A DNA stretch of 64,000 nucleotides from Desulfovibrio sp. (GCF_034006445.1 NZ_JAVESS010000001.1:372001-436000), one strand, 5' to 3'. Positions 42,549 through 53,216 are shown, counted from the stretch's first letter. Notes: generated by a model not told the origin, from the letters alone. Numbers and translations are program-made.

Positions 42549-43103
42549 ATGATCGCGTATGTTCACGGTTTTAATTCCAGCCCTGAGAGTCATACTTTTG
42601 GCATGCTGCGAAAATTTTTTCCTGACGCGCGTGCGCTGGACTATCCTTCAAGCGGCTTTTTTTCCGAAAATCTGGCGCGCCTGCAAAAACAGGCGCGGGA
42701 TATCCATGACGCCTCATCCCCCGTTGTTCTTGTTGGCGCGTCTCTTGGCGGGTTTTATGCTTCCCAACTGTCGGCGCTACTGCTTTGCAACTGTGTTCTT
42801 ATCAACCCGGTAGTTCGGCCTGCCCAGTCATTGCGGCAATTTGTAGGGCCAAACACCACTTTTTACGGTGGGCAGCACTGGGAATTCACGCACGAAATGT
42901 GCGACAGTTACTCCATCTTTGCCGATGCGCGATCTGCCCCGGTCAAGCGCATGGTGGTTCTGGGGCTGGCCGATACCCTGCTGGACCCCAAAGAGGCACG
43001 CGCCTACTGGGAAAATTGCGCATACATTCATGAAACCAACGATGGCCATAGCCTGGCGGCACTGGATGAAACTATCGTGCGCACACTGCGCGACTGGCAA
43101 TAA
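42549..43103 (+). CDS. YqiA-type small alpha/beta esterase
   Basis: 184 aa. The start MIAYVHGFNSSPES, nucleophile elbow VGASLGGFYAS, CVLINPVVRP and the final DGHSLA are typical of the YqiA/UPF0227 esterases, which are compact, lid-less hydrolases. The ATG at 42549 is preceded by GGAG and matches the usual N terminus; the longer open frame to 42303 reads through the tandem repeat and is not supported. It ends 38 bases before the macroglobulin gene and may be cotranscribed with it. Confidence 0.87.
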   Translation: MIAYVHGFNSSPESHTFGMLRKFFPDARALDYPSSGFFSENLARLQKQARDIHDASSPVVLVGASLGGFYASQLSALLLCNCVLINPVVRPAQSLRQFVGPNTTFYGGQHWEFTHEMCDSYSIFADARSAPVKRMVVLGLADTLLDPKEARAYWENCAYIHETNDGHSLAALDETIVRTLRDWQ

Positions 43104-43141
43104 CGTACATGTTCAGCCGCCTTGTAACACGCGGAGATACC

Positions 43142-46100
43142 ATGCTTCATAAATTCATTGTGTACAGCATTGCAGTGTGCATGCTTATAACAAGCCTTGC
43201 TGGTGCTGCTGTTGCAGGCCCGGCATACCGCATTGCCGAGCCCAGTAAGCCTGAATCCGACAGGTGGAAAAGGGCCGACGGTTTTTCCATAAGCTTTGAA
43301 ATCGATATTGAACGCTGCAAAAAACAGTACGGATCGGACTGGTCGCGTCAGTGCTCCGGCCCGCCTGCCGGTCAGGAAGGCCGCCTGGTGGAAGGTGTGC
43401 GTATGACTCCGTCTGTACCTGGGCAATGGCGTTGGGGCTACGGGTCCACCATGTCTTTCCAGCCGGAAAAATCGTTGAGCCCACAGACCACATATACCAT
43501 CTCTCTTGATAAGGTGCCGTTGCCGTCACGGTTCGAAGTCAACCGTCAGGTTCGCTACACGACGCAGCCGCAGGCCGTACGATTCGGCAAGGAGACCTTC
43601 TGGATTGATCCATCCCCCAAGGGGGCGCACGCTGTTTCTGTTCCGGTGTATTTTATGTGGCCGGTCAATCCCCAGAGTATGGAAGGGAACATAAGCCTGC
43701 GTCCCAGCGATGCGAAGAGTGGCCTGGCTCTTGGCGCGCCGCGGTTTGTATGGAACGAACGCCGTGATGAGGTCGTGGTTTCTGCCACTGTTACAAGCCT
43801 GCCCAGGGATAATGCCGCCGCCGTCATATCCCTTAAGGGACTGCCGGGATTCATTGAAAAAAATAACATGCGCATGGTGAAAGGCTCGGGCGACAAAGGG
43901 CAGGCAAGTTCCGAAGCGCTGCTGTATGTCACCGGCCGTGACCGCATTATGAACGTCAAGGATATCAGCGTGCGGGTTGCGTATGATACCGGGCTGGACA
44001 AGGAATTTCACCTGGTGGTGAAAACCAGCCTGCGCGTGCTGCCTTCCGAGGTGCTGCGCTACCTGGATGTGGTTCAGTTGCCGCGCACGATAACGCCAGA
44101 GGCAGGGCAGGAAGCCAATTGGGCAAAGATGCCCGCCATCAGCACCACGGACATCGCAAATGGCGAAAAACTTCAGCCGAAACTGGTTCAGGCTGCTGAT
44201 GAGCCCACCGATCAGGTGATACTGCGTGTAAAAGCCGCGAGCGGTCGGGGTTTGCTGGCCGCCGTGAAGCCTGGCCTCACGTCCACAGGCGGGCTTTCAC
44301 TTTCGGATGTGCGCCGTTTTATCCTTACTGTTCCCGGCATGGGAGCGGAGCTGTCCTTCTTGCAGCCAGGCAATATTCTTGCGCTCAGCGGTGATAAAAA
44401 GCTCGATATTTACGCTCTGGGGCTGACGGAAATTGACTGGCGCGCCGAGCGTGTGCGCGAACCCTTTATGGCCCTTTTGGCCAAGGACGGCAGCTTTGAA
44501 GAACCGGAAGCGGACTTTACGGTTCTGAGTGATATGGTTCAGGGGCATATCAATGTGCGCAAGAACGAGCGTGGGGATATCCCTGGCCAGGCTTTTTTTG
44601 GCGTGCTGGATCTGGCCCCGCTGCTGCAGGGGCAGGGCGGTCTGCGGCACGGTCTTATGCGCATGGTGCTCACAGGGCGCGATGGCGACAAGCAGGTGGC
44701 TGAAGCCACGCGCCTGCTGCTGGTCACTGACATGGGGCTCAGTGTCAAAACCGCCTCTGACGGAACAAGGGCGGTGTTTGTGCAGAACATTGCCACAGGC
44801 AAACCCGTGTCCAATGCCGAAGTGCGCCTTCTGGGGGCCAATGGTTTGCCAGTATGCAGTGCTGTGACCAATGCACAGGGGCGTGCCGATCTGCCCTCCA
44901 CGGTTGGACTTGAAAGGGAAAAACGCCCTGTGGCGCTGGTAGCCCTTGCGCCCGCCCAGGGTGGGGGACAGGACATGGCCTGGCTTTCCCTTGACGACAG
45001 CGCCCGTACTGTGGATTACAGCAATTTTTCCGTGTCGGGCCGTCATGCCGCCAGCAACGGCCTGAGCGCCTCGGTTTTCAGCCAGCGCGGGTTATACCTG
45101 CCTGGGGAAACGCTGCACTTTGGCTGCGTGATACGCAGGTTTGACTGGCAGGCCCTGCCCGAAAACCTGCCGCTGGAAGCCGTGCTGACAAGCCCTGCCG
45201 GAACGGAAGTCATGCGCCGTTCCTTTGCTGTTGGCCCGGAAGGGCTTCAAAACTTTACCTGGACCAGTTCCGAAGACGCCGCTGTCGGGCAATACCGCAT
45301 GGATATCCGCCTCGCTTCGGACAAGCCCGGTTATGGTGGCCCGGTTCTGGGCAGTGTGACCACGCGGGTAGAGGAGTTTCAGCCAGACACCCTGGCCCTT
45401 GCCGCCAGTTTTGAATCCAGTGCGCCAAAGGGCTGGATACGTACTGGCGAAAACATGCCTCCCGCAATGGTGCTGGCCCGGCTGGACAATCTTTACGGTG
45501 AGCCTGCCGCCAACCACCGCATCCATACCGCCTTTCATGCGCGTAAAGGACTGCTGCGCTTTCCGGGGTATGAAGACTACGCCTTCTATGACGCCCTGTC
45601 TGCGAGCGTGCAGGATCAATACATGGATCTGCCCGACGCGTTCACCGACCCCAAGGGACTTGCCAGGCTGGCCTTGCCCCTCGGCAAACTGCAGGGCAGC
45701 ACCTTTTACGGCACAGTGCTGATTGAGGGCTTTGAACCCACAGGCGGCAGGGCCGTTACGCGGCAGGTGTCAGCCCTGTTTTCACCGCTGGAACTCGCCC
45801 TGGGCTACAAGCCCGAGGGGCAGGCCAACAACCTGGACTATGTGCCGCAGAACGCCAAGGCTTCCTTGCGCTTTCTGGCCGTCAACAACGAGCTTGCGCC
45901 CACCGCCCTGCGTGACGCCGAGATCGTGTTTTCTGCCCGGCGCTATGTGAACAGTCTTGTGACCGATTCTCGCGGAGAATACCGCTATGACGCCACTCCT
46001 GTTGATACGGAGATTACGCGCCAGACTGTCAGTCTTGACGCCAAGGGACTGGTCTGGCCCCTGCCCACAGCCGAAGCGGGAGATTATCTGGTCACAGTGC

Positions 46101-48826
46101 GCCAGAACAACGGCCATGTGCTGGCTCTTGTTCCGTTTTCCGTTGCGGGCACGCGTCTGGCCGAGCCTTCTGACCTTTCTACCCGCTCCCTGGCCAAGGG
46201 CAACCTGCGCCTTAAGCTTGAAAAGGAGCAGTACACCCCCGGCGAGACCATCAAGATGAGCCTTTCCACGCCGTATTCCGGCACAGGGCTCATAACCATT
46301 GAAAGGGAAAATGTGCTGACCCACGCGTGGTTCACGGCTCAAGCCGGTGAAAGCGTGCAGGAAATACGCATACCTGAGGGTTTTGAAGGCCGCGGCTACG
46401 TTAACGTGTCCTTTGTGCGGTCGCTTGGTTCAGAAGCCATATACATGAATCCCCATTCCTTTGGCGTCGCGCCCTTTACCGCTGGCGTCAGCCAGAGAAA
46501 TATGGGGCTGAAGCTCAGTGCCCCCGCACGTGTGCTGCCCGGTGAAAAAATCACTGTGCGCGTAAGCTCGCGGGTGCCGGGCAAAGCCCTGCTTTTTGCT
46601 GTGGACGAAGGCGTGTTGCAGCTTACAGGCTTTACCACGCCCGATCCTCTGAATGACCTTTTGAACGACAGGGCTCTTGATGTGGCCACCATGCAGGCCT
46701 TTGACCTGCTCATGCCCGACCACGCGCGCCTGCAGGGTCGTATCCCCGGCTTTGGCGGCGACATGGCCGGGGCGGGCGGCCGTTTTCTCAATCCCTTCAA
46801 GCGGCGGGGCGAGCCTCCTTTTGCCTTCTGGCAGGTACTGGCGGCCGTCAATGCCGATGGGACGGATGTAACCCTTACCATTCCCGAATATGTGAGCGGG
46901 CGCATCCGCATAATGGCCGTTGGCAGCAGTGCCGCGCGCGACGGAGCCTCCACGGCCGGTAATGCGCAAACCAGCACCGAAGTGCGTGGAACGCTCATCC
47001 TGAAACCTCTTCTGCCCCTTGCTGTCGCACCTGGCGACGAGTTTGACGGAGCATTGGTTGTCGCCAATACCGTAGAGGGCAGCGGCAAGGATGCCAAGGT
47101 TGCCATAAAGATGGAGTGCGGCCCCGAGCTGGTGTTCCTGAGCGGCCAGAATCCGCTTCCGCTTGAAATCAATGAAAACGGCGAGGCTGTGGTGCGTTTT
47201 CGCATGCGTGCGCAGGACAGCCTTGGTTCAGCGGACGTGCGCTTTACCGCCAATCTGGAAGGCAAGGGCAAGGCCGAGAGCGTTCGCAGCCAGAGCCTTT
47301 CTGTGCGTCCTCCTGCGCCGCGTGTGCGCACCGAACAGGTCGTGCCCCTCAAGGACAGCATGAACGTGTCTGTGGACAGAGATATCTATCCGTATGAAGC
47401 ACAGGGGCAGGCAAGCGTCTCGGCGCTTCCCCTGCTTGGGTTGCGCTCCTTGCTGGACAGGCTGGATACGTACCCTTATGGCTGCACCGAACAGCTCATC
47501 AGCCGGGCAATGCCCTATGCCTCCCTGCTGGGCAATCCCGCTTTGCGTGAAAAGGTTCTGCTTGATCCCAAGGCATCGCCAGAAACGCTGACAAAGCGCG
47601 GCAATGCCGTCATCAGCGCCGCCCTTGCCACCATACGCAGCAACTTTTCCTACTATGAGGGGGTGAGTCTTTGGCCATCAGCGCCAGCCAGTGATTTTGT
47701 GACGGCCTATGCCGGGGACTTTCTGCTTACACTGCGCGAAAGCGGGGTAGCCGTGCCTGACGGTCTGACCCGTAACATCCTTGATGCGCTGGAAAACACC
47801 GTGCGCAGTGCCCCGGTGGATATCGACGATGGCCGGGTCAAAGTCTATGGCGCATGGGTTCTTTTACGCGACGGGCGCATAATGACCCAGGAAGTTGAGC
47901 GGCTTGAACAATGGTTCAGTGAAAACACCAATGGCTGGGACAGGGAACTTGTGGCGGTGCTTCTGGCAGACTGCTACAAGATGCTGCGCATGGAGCGCCG
48001 CGCCCAGCAGCGCATGCCTGTGACGTTTACTGCAGTCACCACCGACAACATGCTGGACGCAGGGGCTGCCAGGGCGCTTCATGCCGCAGTCATACTGCGA
48101 CATTTTCCAGAGCGGCGCAAAGAGATCAACGTCGCGGGCCTGCTTGATTCCGCATTCAACACCACAGCCACAACTGTCGATATGGGGCTTTTGTCCCGCG
48201 CTCTGATACTGCTGGCAGAAAAGAATGCGCCTGCGCCTGTGGGCATTGAGCTGACCTGCACCCGCTATGGTCAGGACTTTGCGCCTGCTGCTGGCAAGGC
48301 CGAGATGCTTGGCTCCGTCCTTGAACTGAACGCGCCCGGCTGCCTTGCGTACAGTGTGAAACTGCCCAAGGGCGACTCTGGCTGGAACCTTCACACCGCA
48401 ACTGAAGGCTTTGAGCGCAAGCCGCTGACTGCCGCTGCCAACGGGCTTGAATTGCAGCGGCGCTATCTCAACAACAGCGGCGAGGCCGTCACCAGCGCCA
48501 AGCTTGGCGAGGTGCTCACCGTGGAACTGACCGTGCGCTCTGCCGATGAATACAGCAATGTGGTTATGGTAGACCTGTTGCCCGGCGGTCTGGAGCCTGT
48601 GCTCGAAAAAAGCAGCAAAGAAGCCCAGGAGGGGCTTATCCGTCATGAACGTCGTGAAGACCGGGGCATCTTCTTTGTAAATTCCGGTCTTGCCCCGCGT
48701 ACGTTTACCTACAAGGTACGCGCGGCCACCAGAGGGCGCTTTGTATTGCCTTCGGCAACGGCTGAAGCCATGTACGAGCCTGCCATCAATGCCCGTCTTG
48801 GCGGCGGGCAAATGATCGTTGACTAG
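43142..48826 (+). CDS. bacterial alpha-2-macroglobulin (YfhM-like)
   Basis: 1894 aa with a signal peptide (cleavage near AAVAG). Bacterial A2Ms trap attacking proteases in the periplasm after cleavage of a bait region. MG-type beta domains fill the first two thirds, and the thioester motif CTEQ (in YPYGCTEQLIS) is at about residue 1448, with a helical thioester domain around it, so the protein should be able to bind its target covalently. There is no lipobox, unlike E. coli YfhM, so it may be soluble in the periplasm. GGAG lies five bases before the ATG at 43142. It is next to pbpC, the classic partner. Confidence 0.93.
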   Translation: MLHKFIVYSIAVCMLITSLAGAAVAGPAYRIAEPSKPESDRWKRADGFSISFEIDIERCKKQYGSDWSRQCSGPPAGQEGRLVEGVRMTPSVPGQWRWGYGSTMSFQPEKSLSPQTTYTISLDKVPLPSRFEVNRQVRYTTQPQAVRFGKETFWIDPSPKGAHAVSVPVYFMWPVNPQSMEGNISLRPSDAKSGLALGAPRFVWNERRDEVVVSATVTSLPRDNAAAVISLKGLPGFIEKNNMRMVKGSGDKGQASSEALLYVTGRDRIMNVKDISVRVAYDTGLDKEFHLVVKTSLRVLPSEVLRYLDVVQLPRTITPEAGQEANWAKMPAISTTDIANGEKLQPKLVQAADEPTDQVILRVKAASGRGLLAAVKPGLTSTGGLSLSDVRRFILTVPGMGAELSFLQPGNILALSGDKKLDIYALGLTEIDWRAERVREPFMALLAKDGSFEEPEADFTVLSDMVQGHINVRKNERGDIPGQAFFGVLDLAPLLQGQGGLRHGLMRMVLTGRDGDKQVAEATRLLLVTDMGLSVKTASDGTRAVFVQNIATGKPVSNAEVRLLGANGLPVCSAVTNAQGRADLPSTVGLEREKRPVALVALAPAQGGGQDMAWLSLDDSARTVDYSNFSVSGRHAASNGLSASVFSQRGLYLPGETLHFGCVIRRFDWQALPENLPLEAVLTSPAGTEVMRRSFAVGPEGLQNFTWTSSEDAAVGQYRMDIRLASDKPGYGGPVLGSVTTRVEEFQPDTLALAASFESSAPKGWIRTGENMPPAMVLARLDNLYGEPAANHRIHTAFHARKGLLRFPGYEDYAFYDALSASVQDQYMDLPDAFTDPKGLARLALPLGKLQGSTFYGTVLIEGFEPTGGRAVTRQVSALFSPLELALGYKPEGQANNLDYVPQNAKASLRFLAVNNELAPTALRDAEIVFSARRYVNSLVTDSRGEYRYDATPVDTEITRQTVSLDAKGLVWPLPTAEAGDYLVTVRQNNGHVLALVPFSVAGTRLAEPSDLSTRSLAKGNLRLKLEKEQYTPGETIKMSLSTPYSGTGLITIERENVLTHAWFTAQAGESVQEIRIPEGFEGRGYVNVSFVRSLGSEAIYMNPHSFGVAPFTAGVSQRNMGLKLSAPARVLPGEKITVRVSSRVPGKALLFAVDEGVLQLTGFTTPDPLNDLLNDRALDVATMQAFDLLMPDHARLQGRIPGFGGDMAGAGGRFLNPFKRRGEPPFAFWQVLAAVNADGTDVTLTIPEYVSGRIRIMAVGSSAARDGASTAGNAQTSTEVRGTLILKPLLPLAVAPGDEFDGALVVANTVEGSGKDAKVAIKMECGPELVFLSGQNPLPLEINENGEAVVRFRMRAQDSLGSADVRFTANLEGKGKAESVRSQSLSVRPPAPRVRTEQVVPLKDSMNVSVDRDIYPYEAQGQASVSALPLLGLRSLLDRLDTYPYGCTEQLISRAMPYASLLGNPALREKVLLDPKASPETLTKRGNAVISAALATIRSNFSYYEGVSLWPSAPASDFVTAYAGDFLLTLRESGVAVPDGLTRNILDALENTVRSAPVDIDDGRVKVYGAWVLLRDGRIMTQEVERLEQWFSENTNGWDRELVAVLLADCYKMLRMERRAQQRMPVTFTAVTTDNMLDAGAARALHAAVILRHFPERRKEINVAGLLDSAFNTTATTVDMGLLSRALILLAEKNAPAPVGIELTCTRYGQDFAPAAGKAEMLGSVLELNAPGCLAYSVKLPKGDSGWNLHTATEGFERKPLTAAANGLELQRRYLNNSGEAVTSAKLGEVLTVELTVRSADEYSNVVMVDLLPGGLEPVLEKSSKEAQEGLIRHERREDRGIFFVNSGLAPRTFTYKVRAATRGRFVLPSATAEAMYEPAINARLGGGQMIVD

Positions 48827-48841
48827 GCACGGCCATTAAGC

Positions 48842-48900
48842 AAAAAAGCAGGGCAATGTGCCGGAACCCAAAATCGGCCCGGTCATTGCCCTGCTTTTTC
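48842..48900 (+). terminator. terminator between the macroglobulin gene and pbpC
   Basis: GCAGGGCAATG (48848-48858) pairs with CATTGCCCTGC (48884-48894), flanked by A6 on the left and T5 on the right, with a CCGG/CCGG inner stem. It follows the macroglobulin stop by 15 bases. Confidence 0.8.
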
Positions 48901-49025
48901 TGTTGGACAGTGCGAAAAAGGGCAATTTTACCCTTAAATTTTTCAGGCAGTTGTATGAAAGACGCCACAAAATATCTTTATCTGACAGCGCAGACACGGT
49001 AACCGAAAATACTTATTCTACCAGC

Positions 49026-51407
49026 ATGACAAAAGAAACGGCAACAGAGCCCCAGCAGGGCGAATCCGGCTGTAAAGGATCAGGCAACGCGCTTTCACGG
49101 CGTACGTTGTCTGTTTTTCTGCGCAAAAAACGCTGGTGGTTTCTGCTGCCTGTTGCTTTGCTGGCTCTGTTTATGCTCTGGCTGCAACTGGCGCCGTGTC
49201 GGCATCCTCTGGAAGGCGTCAGCTTTTCCCGTGTGGTGCGCGACAGCAAGGGCGGGCTTATGCGCCTGAGCCTGTCGAAGGATCAAAAATATCGCGTATA
49301 CACTCGCCTTGCCGATATTCCTCCGGCAGCGGTGGACGCTGTGCTGCGCTATGAAGACCGCTATTACTGGTACCATCCAGGCGTCAACGCCCTGGCGCTG
49401 GCCAGGGCGGGCTACGGACTTCTGACGGGTAAGCGCCTCATGGGGGGATCTACCATCACCATGCAGGTGGCGCGCTTAACTTATGGGCTGGAAACAGGAA
49501 AAATCGGAGCCAAGCTGCGCCAGATACTCCTGGCTGTGCAACTGAACTGGAAGTTCAGCAAGGAGGAAATCCTTGAGGCCTATTTCAACCTTGCTCCCTA
49601 TGGCGGCAATATTGAGGGTCTTGGCGCGGCTGCCATTGTCTATTTTCACAAGACGCCTGAGGAATTGACGCCCGGGGAGAGCATGTCCCTCATGCTGGTG
49701 CCGCAAAATCCCGTTCAACGGCGTCCAGCGCAGGATAATCCGCATTTCACAGCAGCGTTGCACAGGCTGGAGGCCGCATGGCATGGGCGCAAAGAACACG
49801 CTCCGCTGCGCGTGTTCGGGGTGGGGGATCTGCCTTTTGCCGCACCGCATCTGAGTACGGAACTTTTGCAGCAGCCACAGGGCGACAACCTGTTGCGCAC
49901 AACCATAGACCCTGCCAGCCAGAAAAAAATAGAACGGCATTTGCGTCTCTTCACGGCCAGGCAGCAGGCCTATGGGCTGACCAACGGCGCAGCGCTGCTG
50001 GTGCACTGGCCCAGTATGGAAGTTCGGGCTCTTGCCGGTTCCGCCGACTTTTTCAGCGACGGCATCATGGGGCAGATGGACGGCACCCGCGCACGGCGTT
50101 CGCCTGGTTCCACGCTCAAGCCCTTTATCTACGCCCTGGCCCTGGATCAGGGGCTGATCCATCCCCTGACGCTCCTGGCCGATACGCCGCGTAGTTTTTC
50201 GGGCTATGATCCAGAAAACTATGACGGTAGCTTTCGCGGCCCCATAGGAGCGGCCAACGCCCTGAGAAGCAGCCGCAACGTGCCCGCCATCGCTCTGGCG
50301 GCACGCCTGAAAAATCCAAATTTTTACGGCTTCTTACATAGCGCTGGCGTTGCGTTTTTGTCAGAAGAAAACCATTACGGACTCAGCCTCGTGCTTGGCG
50401 GGGCGGAAGTGAGCATGCGCGAATTGGCTGGTCTGTACGCCATGCTGGGCAACAAGGGCGTCTGGCGGTCCTTGCGGTTTTTACATGACACAGGCCGTGA
50501 AGATACCGCCTTGCCACTGCTGTCGCCGGAAGCCGCCTTTGTCACCCTTTCCATGCTGGAAGACGGCGATCCGGATCGCCAGGTTCGTTCGCAACGTGGC
50601 GCGACGCTGCCGCTTCGCCTTAAAACAGGCACATCCAATGGCTTTCGTGATGCCTGGGCAGTAGGCATGGTGGGGCCCTATGTGCTGGTGGTCTGGCTGG
50701 GGAATTTTGACAACAGGCCGAATCCGCTTCTTGTGGGGGCCATCTCGGCGGTGCCGCTGTTTACGCAAATTGCGCGTGAACTGGCTGCCTCCGAACCGAT
50801 GCAGGACCATTTTGCCGAACCGGCGCACGGTTTGAACGTGGAGCAGATCGAGGTTTGCGCCGCTACGGGCGACCTTGACACTTCGTTGTGCGCGGACGTT
50901 GCAAAAACCTGGTTCATTCCCGGTGTTTCGCCTCTTGCGCCATCAGGAGTGTTCCGCTCCATACTTGTGGATAAAACTACCGGACTGCGGGCCTGCATGC
51001 CGCAGGAAGGCCGCACGGAAGTGCAGACATGGGAATTCTGGCCCACGGATCTTGCGCAGATGTTTGCCCGTGCTGGCATGCCCAAGCCGGAGCCGCCGCC
51101 ATTTGCACCCGAATGCGGCGGCAAGGACGTCGCTTCGGGCACTGCCCCGCGAATTGTCCAGCCCAAGGACGGTTTGGTGTACAGGCTGAGTTTGAGTGAC
51201 AAGGGCAATGAAAAGCTGGCGTTTATTGCTCATGCCGAGGCTGGCGTCAAACACCTGCACTGGTTCGTCAACGGGAGTTATCTTGGCAGCAGGGCGCCGG
51301 GCGAAATTCTTTTGTGGCAGGCTGTGCCTGGCGATGCCGAAGTCCGTGTGGTGGATGATGCCGGGCGGGCGAGCCAGAGACGTCTGCACGTCCGCGTCAC
51401 GCCGTAG
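49026..51407 (+). CDS. pbpC: penicillin-binding protein 1C
   Basis: 793 aa, bifunctional peptidoglycan synthase. One membrane helix (about 36-55) is followed by a glycosyltransferase domain with catalytic Glu110 in EDRYYWYHPG and GGSTITMQVAR. The transpeptidase domain has SxxK at Ser362-Lys365 (SPGSTLKPF), the SxN-type motif in SSRN, and KTGTS. A C-terminal beta domain typical of PBP1C follows (from about residue 710). The open frame extends back to 48858, but that would start inside the terminator hairpin, so I choose the ATG at 49026, although it lacks a clear SD. It pairs with the alpha-2-macroglobulin as in many bacteria, thought to repair walls after protease attack. Confidence 0.92.
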   Translation: MTKETATEPQQGESGCKGSGNALSRRTLSVFLRKKRWWFLLPVALLALFMLWLQLAPCRHPLEGVSFSRVVRDSKGGLMRLSLSKDQKYRVYTRLADIPPAAVDAVLRYEDRYYWYHPGVNALALARAGYGLLTGKRLMGGSTITMQVARLTYGLETGKIGAKLRQILLAVQLNWKFSKEEILEAYFNLAPYGGNIEGLGAAAIVYFHKTPEELTPGESMSLMLVPQNPVQRRPAQDNPHFTAALHRLEAAWHGRKEHAPLRVFGVGDLPFAAPHLSTELLQQPQGDNLLRTTIDPASQKKIERHLRLFTARQQAYGLTNGAALLVHWPSMEVRALAGSADFFSDGIMGQMDGTRARRSPGSTLKPFIYALALDQGLIHPLTLLADTPRSFSGYDPENYDGSFRGPIGAANALRSSRNVPAIALAARLKNPNFYGFLHSAGVAFLSEENHYGLSLVLGGAEVSMRELAGLYAMLGNKGVWRSLRFLHDTGREDTALPLLSPEAAFVTLSMLEDGDPDRQVRSQRGATLPLRLKTGTSNGFRDAWAVGMVGPYVLVVWLGNFDNRPNPLLVGAISAVPLFTQIARELAASEPMQDHFAEPAHGLNVEQIEVCAATGDLDTSLCADVAKTWFIPGVSPLAPSGVFRSILVDKTTGLRACMPQEGRTEVQTWEFWPTDLAQMFARAGMPKPEPPPFAPECGGKDVASGTAPRIVQPKDGLVYRLSLSDKGNEKLAFIAHAEAGVKHLHWFVNGSYLGSRAPGEILLWQAVPGDAEVRVVDDAGRASQRRLHVRVTP

Positions 51408-51554
51408 CAGGTAGAAAGATCTTTTTTGCGACGAAATATCTGATGTCTTTTAAAATGCCGTGATGCTGGAAGACGCGGTCTATGAAGCCCGGTTCAGAAC
51501 TGAAAAATCGTTGTGCTATACTAAAACACACTAAGAGTTTTGGGGGGAGGGGGC

Positions 51555-51595
51555 GTGGGGGAGGAGACCCTTTTGCAAAAGGGTCCCTCCCCCAC
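51555..51595. terminator. bidirectional hairpin between convergent genes
   Basis: A 10-bp stem (GTGGGGGAGG / CCTCCCCCAC), one bulged A, then a 9-bp stem (GACCCTTTT / AAAAGGGTC) with loop GC. It lies between pbpC and brnQ and can serve both. Confidence 0.75.
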
Positions 51596-51639
51596 AAAGC
51601 ATTTCAAAAAGCATTTTACTGTATCCCCCCAACAAAGCA

Positions 51640-52941
51640 TTATAACAAGCACTTTGGGCGGCGCACAAAGTAGCCGATCATGCCCAGAACGCAGGCTGGC
51701 GCAATCCAGCCAAGACCGGCAGAGCTGAAGGGCAGGTGAGGGGTGATCACCAGGGGCAGGCCGTACTCTTCCAGAACGTTGAGGCCGCTGGCGAGAAGGG
51801 CTCCAGCCGTGGCGAACCTGAAAATGTTGTCATTGGCGATATGTTTGTCGAAAAGCGAAAGCACAATGACCACAAGAGTGCCAGGGTAGAGAAAGGTAAG
51901 GATGGGCGCTGCAAAGGCAATGATGTTGTCCAGGCCGAAATTGGAGACAACCATGCTGAAAAGTCCGGTGCCGATCACAATGGTTCTGTAACTGAGCCGC
52001 CCCTTGCTGAACTGGGAGATGAAGGTTCCTGTTGTTCCGATCAGCGCCACAGACGTGGCCATACAGGAAACCGTGACAATGACGGCCAGCAGAACCGTGC
52101 TTGCGCGGCCAAAGAGCCTGCCCACCAGGTTGGTGACCAGGGTCCCTTTTTCCATATCCACGGGGTAATAGGTTGAGCCGGTGGCCCCCAGATAGCACAG
52201 GCCAAAATAGATGACAAAAAGCAGGGCGCCAGCTACCAGGCTGGCAATGCCCACGGAGAGGGCTTTTTGGCGGCCTGTCTCATACCCCTTGTTTTTCAGG
52301 GCGGTAACGATAATCAGGCCGTAGACCAGCGCCGCCATGACATCAAGGGTCTGATAGCCGGAAAGTATGCTGTGCCACGCCACATTGTCATCGCGCACCA
52401 CATCGCTGACGGGGCCAATGGGCATGTACAGGGCGGCCGCCACAATAAGCAGAAAACCGCCGATCTTGATGGGAGAAAGGTAACGGGCAATGACGTCTAC
52501 CATGTTGGATTCCCTGAATGCCAGCATGGTGGATATGCCAAAAAAAGCCAGTGAATAAATGACCTTGGCGGAGCTTATACCCTTGGAGGAATACCCCAGG
52601 GGTGAAAAGGAGATGGCAAAGGCTGTGGCCCCGGTACGGGGTATGGCAAGCAGGGGGCCAATGCAAAGGATGATGGCGCACATCATGAGCATTGCCGCCG
52701 TGCTTCCAAGGCGGTGCATGATGCCTTCTTTTTTGTCAATGCAGGAAGAAGCCAGCATGGCGTAAATGGCCAGAAAGGCCAGCCCCACATCCGCCATGTA
52801 GTAACAGAGAAATCCCAGAAACCATTCCGGCCCTGCCGTCAACCCTATGTATGGGGGGAAGACCACGTTGCCTGCGCCAAAGAGCATTGAAAACAGCGCT
52901 GCACCGACAATTATGGAGTCACGGACAAGAGATGGCTTCAT
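51640..52941 (-). CDS. brnQ: branched-chain amino acid transporter, LIVCS (BrnQ) family
   Basis: 433 aa with about 12 membrane helices. The N terminus SIIVGAALFSMLFGAGNVVFPPYIGLTAG, the later GPLLAIPRTGATAFAIS and the C-terminal pattern match the cation-coupled BrnQ carriers of Leu, Ile and Val. It is an inner-membrane importer. No clear SD precedes the ATG. It is single, with a hairpin after it and a 340-base region before it. Confidence 0.9.
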   Translation of the reverse strand: MKPSLVRDSIIVGAALFSMLFGAGNVVFPPYIGLTAGPEWFLGFLCYYMADVGLAFLAIYAMLASSCIDKKEGIMHRLGSTAAMLMMCAIILCIGPLLAIPRTGATAFAISFSPLGYSSKGISSAKVIYSLAFFGISTMLAFRESNMVDVIARYLSPIKIGGFLLIVAAALYMPIGPVSDVVRDDNVAWHSILSGYQTLDVMAALVYGLIIVTALKNKGYETGRQKALSVGIASLVAGALLFVIYFGLCYLGATGSTYYPVDMEKGTLVTNLVGRLFGRASTVLLAVIVTVSCMATSVALIGTTGTFISQFSKGRLSYRTIVIGTGLFSMVVSNFGLDNIIAFAAPILTFLYPGTLVVIVLSLFDKHIANDNIFRFATAGALLASGLNVLEEYGLPLVITPHLPFSSAGLGWIAPACVLGMIGYFVRRPKCLL

Positions 52942-53216
52942 TCTAAGTACTCACAGGCTATGCCAAATGGCGCGCGTGGGGCAGGCGCACTTCTGGACGC
53001 GGGTTACGGGTTTGAGCACGAGCTCCTTGCGACTGCTCTGGCGGCTGCGCGAGCAGCGTTCGCCGCGACAGTATATGCGTGGTTAGCCCGCGTTTTGAGC
53101 GCCCATGGAGCGGCGTTGCGAGGCTGGGAAAGGGCAGAGCCAGAGATAGCAGAAGTCGCAGCGTCATGCCAGCGTTCATTTTATGAAGCAGATTCCCCAG
53201 CGCACATTTATGGCGT
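52942..53216. other. intergenic region upstream of brnQ
   Basis: Several long open frames run through in both directions because the region is GC-rich, but none has an SD site or protein family features that I can support. It must contain the brnQ promoter. Confidence 0.4.

Noticed and set aside
48858-49025. A longer N terminus for PBP1C
   Set aside because: The GTG start would sit in the terminator hairpin of the preceding gene, and the extra residues do not resemble PBP1C.
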